Shown: positions 45,517 to 53,737 of the stretch, piece after piece
Numbering within the stretch: position 1 is the stretch's first letter
Layout of the letters: the number at the start of each line of letters is the position of its first letter
From: JABJMC01 sp964473745
GTDB taxonomy: Bacteria; Patescibacteriota; Gracilibacteria; UBA1369; UBA12473
Length of the DNA stretch: 64,000 nucleotides
Direction: 5' to 3'
NCBI GenBank assembly: GCA_964473745.1
Contig: CAYYQE010000002.1
Coordinates: forward strand, 38,379-102,378
Notes under the pieces: generated by a model
The model's database searches: none
What the model saw: the letters and a program-made list of their open reading frames with translations, nothing else
What the model was told of the DNA's origin: nothing
Translations under genes and position numbers: made by a program

Positions 45517-45900
45517 GTGAAAAGAACCTTTAAAAAAATTAGTCTGGCACTGGCTTTCAATGTTGGTGCGCTTTACCTCACAATCTTCCTGTTAGAAAAC
45601 GTTAGTTTTACCGGGGGGTGGGTGTTTTTTGTGGTTACCGGTATTATTATCGGACTTCTGAACGTTCTCCTGAAACCAATCCTCAAATTCGTATCCATGC
45701 CGCTAATTTTCTTTAGCGCGGGTCTGTTCTTAACGGTTATCAACGCCGCTATTTTGTGGATCACCGATCAACTTTTAGAAATTTTAGATTTCACCAACAT
45801 TGACTTAATAGTTGATGGTGCCTTAAACTTCCTCCTCGCAGCCATTATTTTTGGACTTATTAACTGGTTCGAACACTGGCTCTTCAAACGTCTTAAATAA
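45517..45900 (+). CDS. Phage-holin-4-superfamily (YvlD-like) membrane protein
   Basis: A 127-residue protein with four hydrophobic helices and the family hallmark GLLNVLLKPILKF followed by PLIFFSAGLFLTVINAAILW. Despite the family name these are chromosomal membrane proteins of unknown role, and there is no phage context here. The start is GTG, the only non-ATG start selected in the window, and it fits the leaderless promoter spacing. It is the first gene of a six-gene operon. Confidence 0.85.
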   Translation: MKRTFKKISLALAFNVGALYLTIFLLENVSFTGGWVFFVVTGIIIGLLNVLLKPILKFVSMPLIFFSAGLFLTVINAAILWITDQLLEILDFTNIDLIVDGALNFLLAAIIFGLINWFEHWLFKRLK

Positions 45901-45914
45901 CCCTTCCGTATATT

Positions 45915-46133
45915 ATGCAAACTGCTATTCATATTCTTCAAATAATAAGTGCTATTCTTCTTGCTTTTGTAATCTTAATTCAATCCAAAGGTTCGGGTCT
46001 TTCCGCCACTTTTGGAGGAGCCGGAGAATTCTATGCCACCAAACGAGGAGCAGAAAAAATCCTCGCCACCACCACTGTTGTGGTTGCTGTTTTATTTATT
46101 GTTCTTTCTGTTGCTTCTTCCTTAATTAGCTAA
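45915..46133 (+). CDS. secG: Preprotein translocase subunit SecG
   Basis: A 72-residue protein with two transmembrane helices separated by the conserved cytosolic loop (LIQSKGSGLSATFGGAG, ending in FYATKRGAEKIL). SecG completes SecYEG. Gaps of 14 bp before and 10 bp after place it firmly in the operon, and TAACCC lies 12 nt before its ATG. Confidence 0.95.
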   Translation: MQTAIHILQIISAILLAFVILIQSKGSGLSATFGGAGEFYATKRGAEKILATTTVVVAVLFIVLSVASSLIS

Positions 46134-46143
46134 CTTGGTTTAA

Positions 46144-47853
46144 ATGGTAACCAAACGCAAACCCTCCTTTGCATCTAAAAGTGGGCTCACTCTTATAAAA
46201 AAGGCCCTTAAATCATATTCTGATAAAGAAAAAACTCTCAGTATATTATTGTTTTTGGTGTTTATTTTGAGTGGCTGGAAAATAGTAAGTGGCAACTGGG
46301 AAGGCCGCAATATTGTTAACGTAGTCCAAGGAGGACACAATTACAACGAAGGATTAGTAGGCGAAATAACACATCTAAACCCAGTTTTTGCAGATTTAAA
46401 TGAAGTAGATCGCGATATAACTAGTCTTGTTTTTGAAGGTTTAAGTAAATACGACTCAACCACCGGAAAAGTTGTTGAAAACATTGCCACACACACCTTG
46501 GACGACTCAAAAACTATATACACCTTTGTAGTAAAAGACGGATTAACCTGGCACGATGGTGAACCTGTTACCGCGGATGACGTTTATTTTACTTATCATG
46601 ACGTAATTCAGCACCCAGAATTCGAAAACCCTATCTTAAAAAGCAGTTTTAGTGGTGTAACAGTAGAAAAATTAGACGAAAGCACCATCACCATGACCTT
46701 AAACGAAACCAATTCCTTCTTTTTTACCCAATTAACAGTCGGCTTACTCCCAGAACATGTTTTAAAAGACGTCCCAATAAACGAACTCGACACTCATGAA
46801 TTCAATCAATTCCCAGTTGGAAACGGACCTTATCAAGTAAACAAAGCTTACGAAACCCACAAAGACGGAACTAACGAGGTTAGTTTAAGTTATTACAGTG
46901 ATTATTGGAAAAACATTCAACCAGAAGTTACTGCTATTAATTTTTTCACTTTCCCAACTTATGAAGATTTATTAAAGGGGAGGGGACAAGTTCACGGTAT
47001 CGCCAGAATTCCCACCTACCGGCTAGAAGAAACAGAAGAAACACGCTTCACAACCTATGAATATTCTCTCCCTCAATACACGGCCTTATTCATGGAAACC
47101 GATAACGAAATAATTCTTAAACGAAATATTCGCCTGGCAGTCCAAAAAGCCATCGACAAACAAGCAATTATCGAAATAATTGGGTACGACCATTTAATTG
47201 ACACGCCACTCTTGGAGTTAAATCAGGAAGAATGGATTTATCAATCCAACACCGAAGAAGCGATGGGAGCTCTTTATGATGAAGGTTGGCAATTAGATGA
47301 AGAAACCGGTTTTAGATTAAATGATGAAGGAGAAATTTTAAGTTTTTCACTAGTTCGCCGTTCTTTCCCAACTAATGAAAAACAAGAAGAAGTAACCGCC
47401 ACCACGGCCCAAATGATCGCTGAACAACTCGCTGAAATTGGAATTATGGTAAGCATTGAAACGTATGAAGATGAAGCTTTCCAACAAAAAGTAACCAACC
47501 GCGATTACGATTTACTCCTGTACGGCCAAAGTCTAGGTTATAATTTAGACACTTATTCCTATTGGCACTCCAGCCAAGTAAGCACTGGTCTTAATTTATC
47601 CAATTACGGCAACAGTAACGCTGACTTCTACATTGAAGCGATCCGCAATAGTTTTGGAGAAGAAGAAGAGGAAAAGGATAATTACTTGCAAAAACTGGCC
47701 GAAACCATTAAAGAGGATATCCCCGCTGTATTTCTTTACACGCCAACCTATTATTTCTTAGCAGATAGTCGAATCCAAGAAATTAATACTGACAATCTGC
47801 TCTTCCCTCATGACCGTTTCGCGAATATACTAGATTGGAAAGTAATTAAATAA
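46144..47853 (+). CDS. Membrane-anchored family 5 extracellular solute-binding protein (OppA/DppA-like)
   Basis: A 569-residue protein with a single N-terminal membrane helix (about residues 30-50) rather than a lipobox, then an SBP_bac_5 domain: LNPVFADLNEVDRDITSLVFEGL, LKDGLTWHDGEPVTADDVYF-like segment (VKDGLTWHDGEPVTADDV), and IRLAVQKAIDKQAI. It should bind peptides outside the membrane. No ABC permease or ATPase gene accompanies it. Linkage to secG suggests a surface chaperone or quality-control role, but that is inference. Confidence 0.88.
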   Translation: MVTKRKPSFASKSGLTLIKKALKSYSDKEKTLSILLFLVFILSGWKIVSGNWEGRNIVNVVQGGHNYNEGLVGEITHLNPVFADLNEVDRDITSLVFEGLSKYDSTTGKVVENIATHTLDDSKTIYTFVVKDGLTWHDGEPVTADDVYFTYHDVIQHPEFENPILKSSFSGVTVEKLDESTITMTLNETNSFFFTQLTVGLLPEHVLKDVPINELDTHEFNQFPVGNGPYQVNKAYETHKDGTNEVSLSYYSDYWKNIQPEVTAINFFTFPTYEDLLKGRGQVHGIARIPTYRLEETEETRFTTYEYSLPQYTALFMETDNEIILKRNIRLAVQKAIDKQAIIEIIGYDHLIDTPLLELNQEEWIYQSNTEEAMGALYDEGWQLDEETGFRLNDEGEILSFSLVRRSFPTNEKQEEVTATTAQMIAEQLAEIGIMVSIETYEDEAFQQKVTNRDYDLLLYGQSLGYNLDTYSYWHSSQVSTGLNLSNYGNSNADFYIEAIRNSFGEEEEEKDNYLQKLAETIKEDIPAVFLYTPTYYFLADSRIQEINTDNLLFPHDRFANILDWKVIK

Positions 47854-47883
47854 GTATCAATAACTAATAATTAACCTTAAATC

Positions 47884-48333
47884 ATGCAAATTGTTCTTAC
47901 AAAAGATGTTCCTAACTTAGGGCAAAAGGGTGAAGTTAAAAACGTAAAAAACGGCTATTTTCGAAATTTTCTTGCTCCACGAGCAAAAGCTGTTCGCGTT
48001 ACCCCGAAACTAATGAAGCAAATCCTAGAGCAACAAAAACAGCGCGAAAAACGGCGCGAAGACATGTTAGCCAAAGCCGAAGACCTAGCAGAACGATTAA
48101 CTGCTATGACCATTACCTTCAAGCAAAAAGCAACGCCAAAAGGCAAGCTCTACGCCGCGGTCAGCGAAAAATCTATTCAAGCTGAACTCGAAAAACATCT
48201 TGAATTTGATTTGGACACGCATATGGTTCAACTAGAAGCTCCAATCAAAGAACTCGGAGAATTCGAGGTCACTATCAAGCTCACGGAAGCTGTTTCTGCT
48301 CCAGTAAAAATTGTTGTTGAAAAGGCTACATAA
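47884..48333 (+). CDS. rplI: Ribosomal protein bL9
   Basis: A 149-residue L9 with the N-terminal signature LGQKGEVKNVKNGYFRNFLAPRAKA, the long connecting helix (about 40-75) and the C-terminal domain. Full length. TTAACCTT lies 7 nt before its ATG. ruvX follows after 3 bp. Confidence 0.97.
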   Translation: MQIVLTKDVPNLGQKGEVKNVKNGYFRNFLAPRAKAVRVTPKLMKQILEQQKQREKRREDMLAKAEDLAERLTAMTITFKQKATPKGKLYAAVSEKSIQAELEKHLEFDLDTHMVQLEAPIKELGEFEVTIKLTEAVSAPVKIVVEKAT

Positions 48334-48336
48334 TTT

Positions 48337-48711
48337 ATGCGTATTTTAGCTCTTGATTACGGTAGTCGTTATATTGGAATGGCTATCTCTGACCCAGAAA
48401 AAACAGTGGCTTTTCCTAGAGAAATTTTTGATTATAAAGACAAAAAATCATTAATTCCTTATTTGAAGCAGCTTATTCAAGATGAAAAAATCGCAGAAAT
48501 TGTGGTGGGCTGGCCTCTTAGTCTTGGGGGAAATCAAACCAAGCAAACCACTCAAACAGAAGATTTTATCGAGCAGCTAAAGGCTGATTTAGAAATTCCT
48601 ATTCAAAAAATGGATGAACGCTGGACTACCGCTCAAGCAAAACGCTTCGAAGGCGATCATTCCGTCGCGGCACAAATCATTCTGCAAACTTACTTAGATA
48701 TGATAAAGTAA
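48337..48711 (+). CDS. ruvX: Putative Holliday junction resolvase RuvX (YqgF)
   Basis: A 124-residue RNase-H-fold protein with ALDYGSRYIGMAISD (first catalytic Asp), VVGWPLSLGGNQTKQT and the C-terminal MDERWTTAQAKR. RuvX/YqgF acts in pre-16S rRNA 5' processing and possibly junction resolution. It is three bases after rplI and four before ATPase B. Confidence 0.94.
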   Translation: MRILALDYGSRYIGMAISDPEKTVAFPREIFDYKDKKSLIPYLKQLIQDEKIAEIVVGWPLSLGGNQTKQTTQTEDFIEQLKADLEIPIQKMDERWTTAQAKRFEGDHSVAAQIILQTYLDMIK

Positions 48712-48715
48712 CGTC

Positions 48716-51346
48716 ATGAAATCCTCCAAAAGAGTTGTTCTTTCGATCAAAGTCCCCAAAGAAATAGAGCCAGGACCCGGCCCGATTGCCGCGGAACAGA
48801 TCTTTTCCGCTATTCACGGAATCCAAGATAAAATCCCTTGGTACAAAAGACTTTTTGGGATCAAAGGAAATAGAGTTAGTTTTGAGATTGTTCACCACAA
48901 AAAACACATCCGATTTCTAGTAACGACCCCCGCAAAATATCGCAACTTAATCGAAGGACAAATTTATGCGCATTATCCCAATGTAGAAATTTTCCAGGAA
49001 GAAGACTACATCACCCAAGAAGCCAATATTGAAATGCACGCCCCAGCCAAAAGTTCCAACAAAAAATCTGACAAAAAAGACTTAACAACAACAGAACACG
49101 CGGCCGCCTTACGCGGGAAAAAGGATTTTAAAAAAATGAAAGTAAAAAGACCTTTGGTTTGCGTGGAATTACACCAAACCGATCCAGTTATGTATCCGAT
49201 CAAGCGTTACCCTCAATTTGAGGATCGGATGACTCGTATTGCCGCTGATCCAATTGCTGGTGTGACTTCTAGTTTAAGTAAACTAAATCATCCCAACGAT
49301 GAGGCCTGGATTCAAATTGTAGTAACTCCCTTAGCAGATCGCTGGCGTATCAAATACACCGAATTACTTAGGATTGTAGAACGGGGGCTTTTTGGAAGCA
49401 TTGAAAAGCTACAAAACATGTATCTAGATGTCGCTGGAACCAGAAAAATTTGGCCCCGAATCGTGTTTTCCCCTTTATATTTGATGTTATGGATTCGTCG
49501 GAAAACAGCTGGCTTTAAAGGAGGAAAAGTTTCCACAATGACTGATGACTACAACGCCGGGAACGATGATCTAGAAGAAGTAATGTCCAAAACACATGAT
49601 CGTGAGACTGCGATGCAGGCCTGTACGGATAAGGTGAGTAAATTAATGTATGAAACCAATATTCGCATCGGTTATTTACCAGCCAATGGCGATGTTGAAT
49701 CTGCTAAATTGAAAATCAAAGAAATCGCTGGTTCTTTTAAACAATTCAACCAACCATTACTCAACGAATTCATTGTTAAAAAGGTTGAAACCGACACACA
49801 TCAATTAGCCAAATTTAAACACCGCATGATCCTTCGCAATAGCATGGTGTTAAACGTTGAAGAATTAGCCACTGTTTACCACGCCCCAACACTGGTAGTA
49901 CAAACGCCTAATATTGATTGGGTTAAATCCAGAAAACTCGAAGCCCCGTCTGACTTGCCAGATCAACAGTCTGAGCAAGCCGATAACCTTACATTACTCG
50001 GGAAAACCAATTATCGCGGCATGCACCAAGTTTTTGGGATTAAATGCGATCCCGATCGAAGAAGACACATGTACATCATTGGGAAAACCGGTATGGGAAA
50101 AACGACTTTGCTCGAAAACATGATTTTTTCTGATATTCAATCTGGGAAGGGGATTGGAGTTGTTGATCCGCACGGAGATTTAGCCGAGAAAATTATTGAT
50201 TTTGTGCCGCCGAGTCGCACTAATGATGTGATTGTTTTTGATCCCGCTGACCGCGACCATCCAGTTTCATTTAATATGCTAGAAAGTCCTGATCCGAGTT
50301 TTAACACGGTGGTTTGCTCCGGGCTCGTTGGAATTTTTAAGAAAATTTATGCTGAGAGCTGGGGGCCACGATTAGAGCACATTTTGCGAAATACAATCCT
50401 TTCCTTGCTTAGTTACCCGGACACTACCATGCTCGGGATTACTCGGATTCTTCAAGATGAGTCTTTCCGAAGAAGGGTAATTAAAAAAATCGAGGATCCG
50501 GTGGTGCGTGGATTCTGGGAGGGGGAATTTAATAAAATGAATGATAAATTTAGAAGTGAAGCAATTTCACCAATTCTAAATAAGGTTGGGCAGTTTTTAT
50601 CTAGTCCGATTATTAGGAATATTGTGGGGCAACCCAAGAGCTCGATTGATTTAAGATTTGCCATGGATAAGGGTAAAATCGTGATTGTAAATCTTTCCAA
50701 AGGTAAAATAGGGGAGGATAATTCCTCGTTGCTGGGGGCCATGATGATTACCAAGTTTCAGCTGGATGCTATGAGTCGCGCCGACCAACCAGAAGATGAA
50801 CGTAAAGACTTTTATTTGTATGTGGATGAGTTCCAGAACTTTGCCACTGAGTCATTTGCCACGATCCTATCGGAAGCTCGAAAATATCGACTAAACCTCA
50901 CCATGGCTAATCAGTACATCGCTCAAATGCCAGATGAGGTCCGTGATGCAGTGTTTGGGAACGTTGGTTCATTGCTTTCTTTCCAAGTAGGATTTGATGA
51001 TGCGGAATATTTATCACAGCAATTCGCCGAAGTTGCCACACCAAATGACCTGGTAAGTCTGAATAAATATACAATTTATAACCGCTTACTTATTGATGGG
51101 ATGCCAAGCCGACCTTTCTCCGCTGACACTCTTCCACCACCAGAGGCTTCCTTAGAAATCGAACCTGGTCGCCGCGAAAAAATCATTAAGTTATCTCGAG
51201 AACGCTATTCCAAACCCCGCGAATTAGTCGAAGATAAAATCCAGCGTTGGAGCAAAAACACAGAGAAAAAAGAGCTCAAAGAAGGAAAGCCACCAAAAAA
51301 GGACGATAAGAAAATCGACAAACCTAAGCCGAAAAAGAAGAAGTAA
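48716..51346 (+). CDS. TraG/VirD4-like P-loop ATPase, paralogue B (soluble N-terminus)
   Basis: This 876-residue protein has a beta-rich N-terminal region (about 1-330), Walker A GKTGMGKTT (about 452), GVVDPHGDLAEKI, and Walker B YVDEFQNFATES (about 703), then a Lys-rich tail (EKKELKEGKPPKKDDKK...). It matches paralogue A (15877-18378) along its length, including 'VIDPHGSL/VVDPHGDL', 'MxNLSKGxxGE' and 'DEFQN', but lacks the N-terminal membrane helix. It is the last gene of the secG operon. The role is unknown, and conjugation is not supported by the neighbours. Confidence 0.86.
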   Translation: MKSSKRVVLSIKVPKEIEPGPGPIAAEQIFSAIHGIQDKIPWYKRLFGIKGNRVSFEIVHHKKHIRFLVTTPAKYRNLIEGQIYAHYPNVEIFQEEDYITQEANIEMHAPAKSSNKKSDKKDLTTTEHAAALRGKKDFKKMKVKRPLVCVELHQTDPVMYPIKRYPQFEDRMTRIAADPIAGVTSSLSKLNHPNDEAWIQIVVTPLADRWRIKYTELLRIVERGLFGSIEKLQNMYLDVAGTRKIWPRIVFSPLYLMLWIRRKTAGFKGGKVSTMTDDYNAGNDDLEEVMSKTHDRETAMQACTDKVSKLMYETNIRIGYLPANGDVESAKLKIKEIAGSFKQFNQPLLNEFIVKKVETDTHQLAKFKHRMILRNSMVLNVEELATVYHAPTLVVQTPNIDWVKSRKLEAPSDLPDQQSEQADNLTLLGKTNYRGMHQVFGIKCDPDRRRHMYIIGKTGMGKTTLLENMIFSDIQSGKGIGVVDPHGDLAEKIIDFVPPSRTNDVIVFDPADRDHPVSFNMLESPDPSFNTVVCSGLVGIFKKIYAESWGPRLEHILRNTILSLLSYPDTTMLGITRILQDESFRRRVIKKIEDPVVRGFWEGEFNKMNDKFRSEAISPILNKVGQFLSSPIIRNIVGQPKSSIDLRFAMDKGKIVIVNLSKGKIGEDNSSLLGAMMITKFQLDAMSRADQPEDERKDFYLYVDEFQNFATESFATILSEARKYRLNLTMANQYIAQMPDEVRDAVFGNVGSLLSFQVGFDDAEYLSQQFAEVATPNDLVSLNKYTIYNRLLIDGMPSRPFSADTLPPPEASLEIEPGRREKIIKLSRERYSKPRELVEDKIQRWSKNTEKKELKEGKPPKKDDKKIDKPKPKKKK

Positions 51347-51349
51347 ACC

Positions 51350-52540
51350 TTATTCCATCACCGCCTCAATACCTGGAAGCACTTTGCCTTCGAGGAATTC
51401 AAGCATCGCGCCACCTCCAGTGGAAACGTGGTCAAAATCAATGAAATCGTGGCCAAACTTTTTAACCGCATCAATCGTATCGCCACCACCTAGGATTGTG
51501 GTGGCATTAGTCTTTGCAACGGCCTTGGCAATCTCCCGCGTTCCTCGAGCAAACGGAGTTTTTTCATAAAGCCCCAACGGGCCATTCCAAACCACAATCT
51601 CCGCCTCCTCAATAATTCGAATATAAGTCTCCAAAGTATCTAACCCAATATCCAAAATCTTCATATCACCGGCAATATCTTCAACTGGTAGTATAAGGGT
51701 TTGAGCCGTATCACTAATCTCTGAAGCCACCACCACATCAGATGGTAAATAAAACTTTTCACCATATTTATCGGCCTCCAACATAATCTCCTGTGCCGTG
51801 TCACGCTTATCATCCTGGCAGAGCGACTCACCGACATCAAAACCCGAAGCTTTCAAAAAAGTATTAGCTAAGCCGCCTCCCATCAAAAATATATCCGCCT
51901 TCTCTACAAAACTCTGCAAAATTCCAATTTTAGTGTCGATTTTAGCGCCGCCAACAATCAAAACCAGCGGACCATCCAAATCATCTAAAAGGGGAGTTAG
52001 AACCTCAATTTCCTTTTCTAACAAAAGCCCAGCGTGCGCCGGAAGATGTTCAGTTACCCCATGAGTCGAGGCGTGAGCACGATGCGCCGTCCCAAAAGCA
52101 TCATTCACAAAAATCTCACCTAAATCAGCTAATTCTTTGGCAAATTTAAGATCATTTTTCTTTTCCTCATGATAGAAGCGGGTGTTTTCAAGCATCATAA
52201 TTTCACCATCTTTGAGCGCCATGGCCGCCTTTTTCACCTTTGACCCCACACATTCATCCAGCTTTTTAACAGGTTTATCAAGTAATTTAGAAAATTCCTT
52301 CGCGATCTCATCCATTTTTAATTTAGGGTCTGGCTTATCAGGATCTGGGCGCCCCAAATGAGACTTCAAAATCACGCGCGCTCCATCATCCAATAAGTGC
52401 TGAATAGTCGGCAAAGCAGCCTCTAAACGAGTTGTGTCCGTTACTTTTCCCTTCTCATCAAGGGGAACATTAAAATCCACGCGCACCAAAACCCGCTTTC
52501 CTTTCACATCGGCATGATGAAGTGTTTTGAGCTTTTTCAT
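51350..52540 (-). CDS. pgk: Phosphoglycerate kinase
   Basis: PGK makes ATP from 1,3-bisphosphoglycerate. The 396-residue protein has RVDFNVPLD, SHLGRP, ENTRFY, NDAFGTAHRAHAST, GGAKIDTKI, MGGGLANTFL, VWNGPLGLYE and the C-terminal GGGDTIDAV...STGGGAMLEFLEG. Full length. It is convergent with ATPase B (3-bp gap). Its promoter makes the message nearly leaderless. Confidence 0.98.
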   Translation of the reverse strand: MKKLKTLHHADVKGKRVLVRVDFNVPLDEKGKVTDTTRLEAALPTIQHLLDDGARVILKSHLGRPDPDKPDPKLKMDEIAKEFSKLLDKPVKKLDECVGSKVKKAAMALKDGEIMMLENTRFYHEEKKNDLKFAKELADLGEIFVNDAFGTAHRAHASTHGVTEHLPAHAGLLLEKEIEVLTPLLDDLDGPLVLIVGGAKIDTKIGILQSFVEKADIFLMGGGLANTFLKASGFDVGESLCQDDKRDTAQEIMLEADKYGEKFYLPSDVVVASEISDTAQTLILPVEDIAGDMKILDIGLDTLETYIRIIEEAEIVVWNGPLGLYEKTPFARGTREIAKAVAKTNATTILGGGDTIDAVKKFGHDFIDFDHVSTGGGAMLEFLEGKVLPGIEAVME

Positions 52541-52546
52541 GCCCCG

Positions 52547-52552
52547 ATTATA
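52547..52552 (-). promoter_or_regulatory. -10 box of a leaderless pgk promoter
   Basis: On the minus strand TATAAT (52552-52547) is followed by CGGGGC and then the ATG at 52540, exactly 6 nt. The -35 (TTATGG at N17) is poor. Confidence 0.6.
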
Positions 52553-52565
52553 TCACGAAAAAATA

Positions 52566-52594
52566 TTGCCCATAAACAAAAATTAAGCTAAATT
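52566..52594 (+). promoter_or_regulatory. Predicted promoter of the carbamate-kinase-like gene
   Basis: TTGCCC (52566-52571), 17-nt spacer, TAAATT (52589-52594), in the 78-bp divergent gap with pgk. The leader is about 18 nt. Confidence 0.55.
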
Positions 52595-52618
52595 TAGATC
52601 CAAATTATTTTTTTGTCT

Positions 52619-53737
52619 ATGAAAGTACCTGGAAAACTTTTAGCCATCGCCCTAGGCGGACACGCCACTATTGACCCTCACAATCCGGACAAAAGTGTCG
52701 AGGCACAAGAAGCGTATATGAAAGCGATTAATAGTAGAGTTTTAGGTGTGACAAGTGCTGCCGCTGAAGAGGGTTATAATTTAGGTTTAGAAACTCACGG
52801 TAGCGCCCCACAAACCGGACTTATAATGAAACGAGCAGCCAGAAGTGAACAATCAACTGAATTAGCCGAAGGACTGCCTCCATTACCTTTACGATATGCC
52901 TCCATGGATCTCATCGGATCATTAGGCATGACTTTTCAATTAATGATGGAAAATTGTCAACTACAAGTCGCTAACTGTTTAGGGAAAGACATGAAAGGAG
53001 CAGTGGTTGTTCCAACTTCTTTCATTATCGATCCAAGCACCATGAAACCGACCAAGCCGGTAGGAGAACCTTTAAATAAAGCCCAAATTAGAAAACGAAT
53101 CGCCGCTGGATTAGTTATGGGCACAGATATCGCTAACATTGATGGCAAAGGAATGCGCGAATTAGTTCCTTCACCAGAAGTGCTCGAAACTTTCGCTTCA
53201 GATTTAGCAAGCACTGCCAATAACATTAGAGACCGTTTAACACCAATTGCTGGCGGAACAGGTGGCCGCGCCCTCGAAAGACTATCAAGTGGACTTTTAA
53301 TTGCCCATAACGCAGTGATTGATAAAGATCGCTCGATGCGCCAAATTATGCTAGATCTACTTGAAAAATATGGCATTCAATTTGACACAGCAATTTTCCT
53401 TACCGACGCTGATTTTATGGTGCGCAATTACGCGTTAGTACATCAAGCCTTAACCGCTGTCCCACAAGGAAAAACTATTAGACAAGATGATTTAGCACGA
53501 GCTATTGCCGCTGCCCAGCCAATCCATCAAACCACATCTCAAGAAATGCGTGAATTATTTGACATCGGTGGAGCCGTGACTGGCGGTGCAATCGCCAAAA
53601 TAGACTCAGCCTGCACTCTCTTAGAACAAGGAGCAGTTCGCCGCGCTATTATCTGTAGCCCGGAAAACTTTGGCGCTACATTGCTTGGCCAAGATGGCAC
53701 GGGGACCGACATTAGATTAGGAGAGAGACAAATTTAA
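52619..53737 (+). CDS. Divergent carbamate-kinase-like protein (amino acid kinase family)
   Basis: A 372-residue amino-acid-kinase fold. The carbamate kinase layout is recognisable: N-terminal ALGGHAT (canonical ALGGNAL), THGSAPQTGLI (canonical THGNGPQVGL), PLRYASMDLIGSLGMTFQL, TKPVGEPL (canonical KPIGP), GTDIANIDGKG and IDKD for the 'VIDKD' core. Key glycine and asparagine positions are altered and the protein is longer than the usual 310-320, so substrate and activity may differ from ATP:carbamate transfer. TTG 52613 could open the frame, but ATG 52619 is chosen. The 3' end overlaps the convergent gene by 21 bp. No arcA/arcB or pyrimidine gene is near. Confidence 0.7.
   Translation: MKVPGKLLAIALGGHATIDPHNPDKSVEAQEAYMKAINSRVLGVTSAAAEEGYNLGLETHGSAPQTGLIMKRAARSEQSTELAEGLPPLPLRYASMDLIGSLGMTFQLMMENCQLQVANCLGKDMKGAVVVPTSFIIDPSTMKPTKPVGEPLNKAQIRKRIAAGLVMGTDIANIDGKGMRELVPSPEVLETFASDLASTANNIRDRLTPIAGGTGGRALERLSSGLLIAHNAVIDKDRSMRQIMLDLLEKYGIQFDTAIFLTDADFMVRNYALVHQALTAVPQGKTIRQDDLARAIAAAQPIHQTTSQEMRELFDIGGAVTGGAIAKIDSACTLLEQGAVRRAIICSPENFGATLLGQDGTGTDIRLGERQI

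Noticed and set aside
45517..45900. Prophage remnant suggested by a holin-family protein
   Set aside because: The holin-4 superfamily (YvlD-like) is chromosomal in many bacteria, and no phage genes or attachment sites are nearby.
48716..51346. Conjugative or integrative element based on TraG-like ATPases
   Set aside because: No relaxase, integrase, VirB4, att repeats or composition shift. The neighbours are housekeeping genes.
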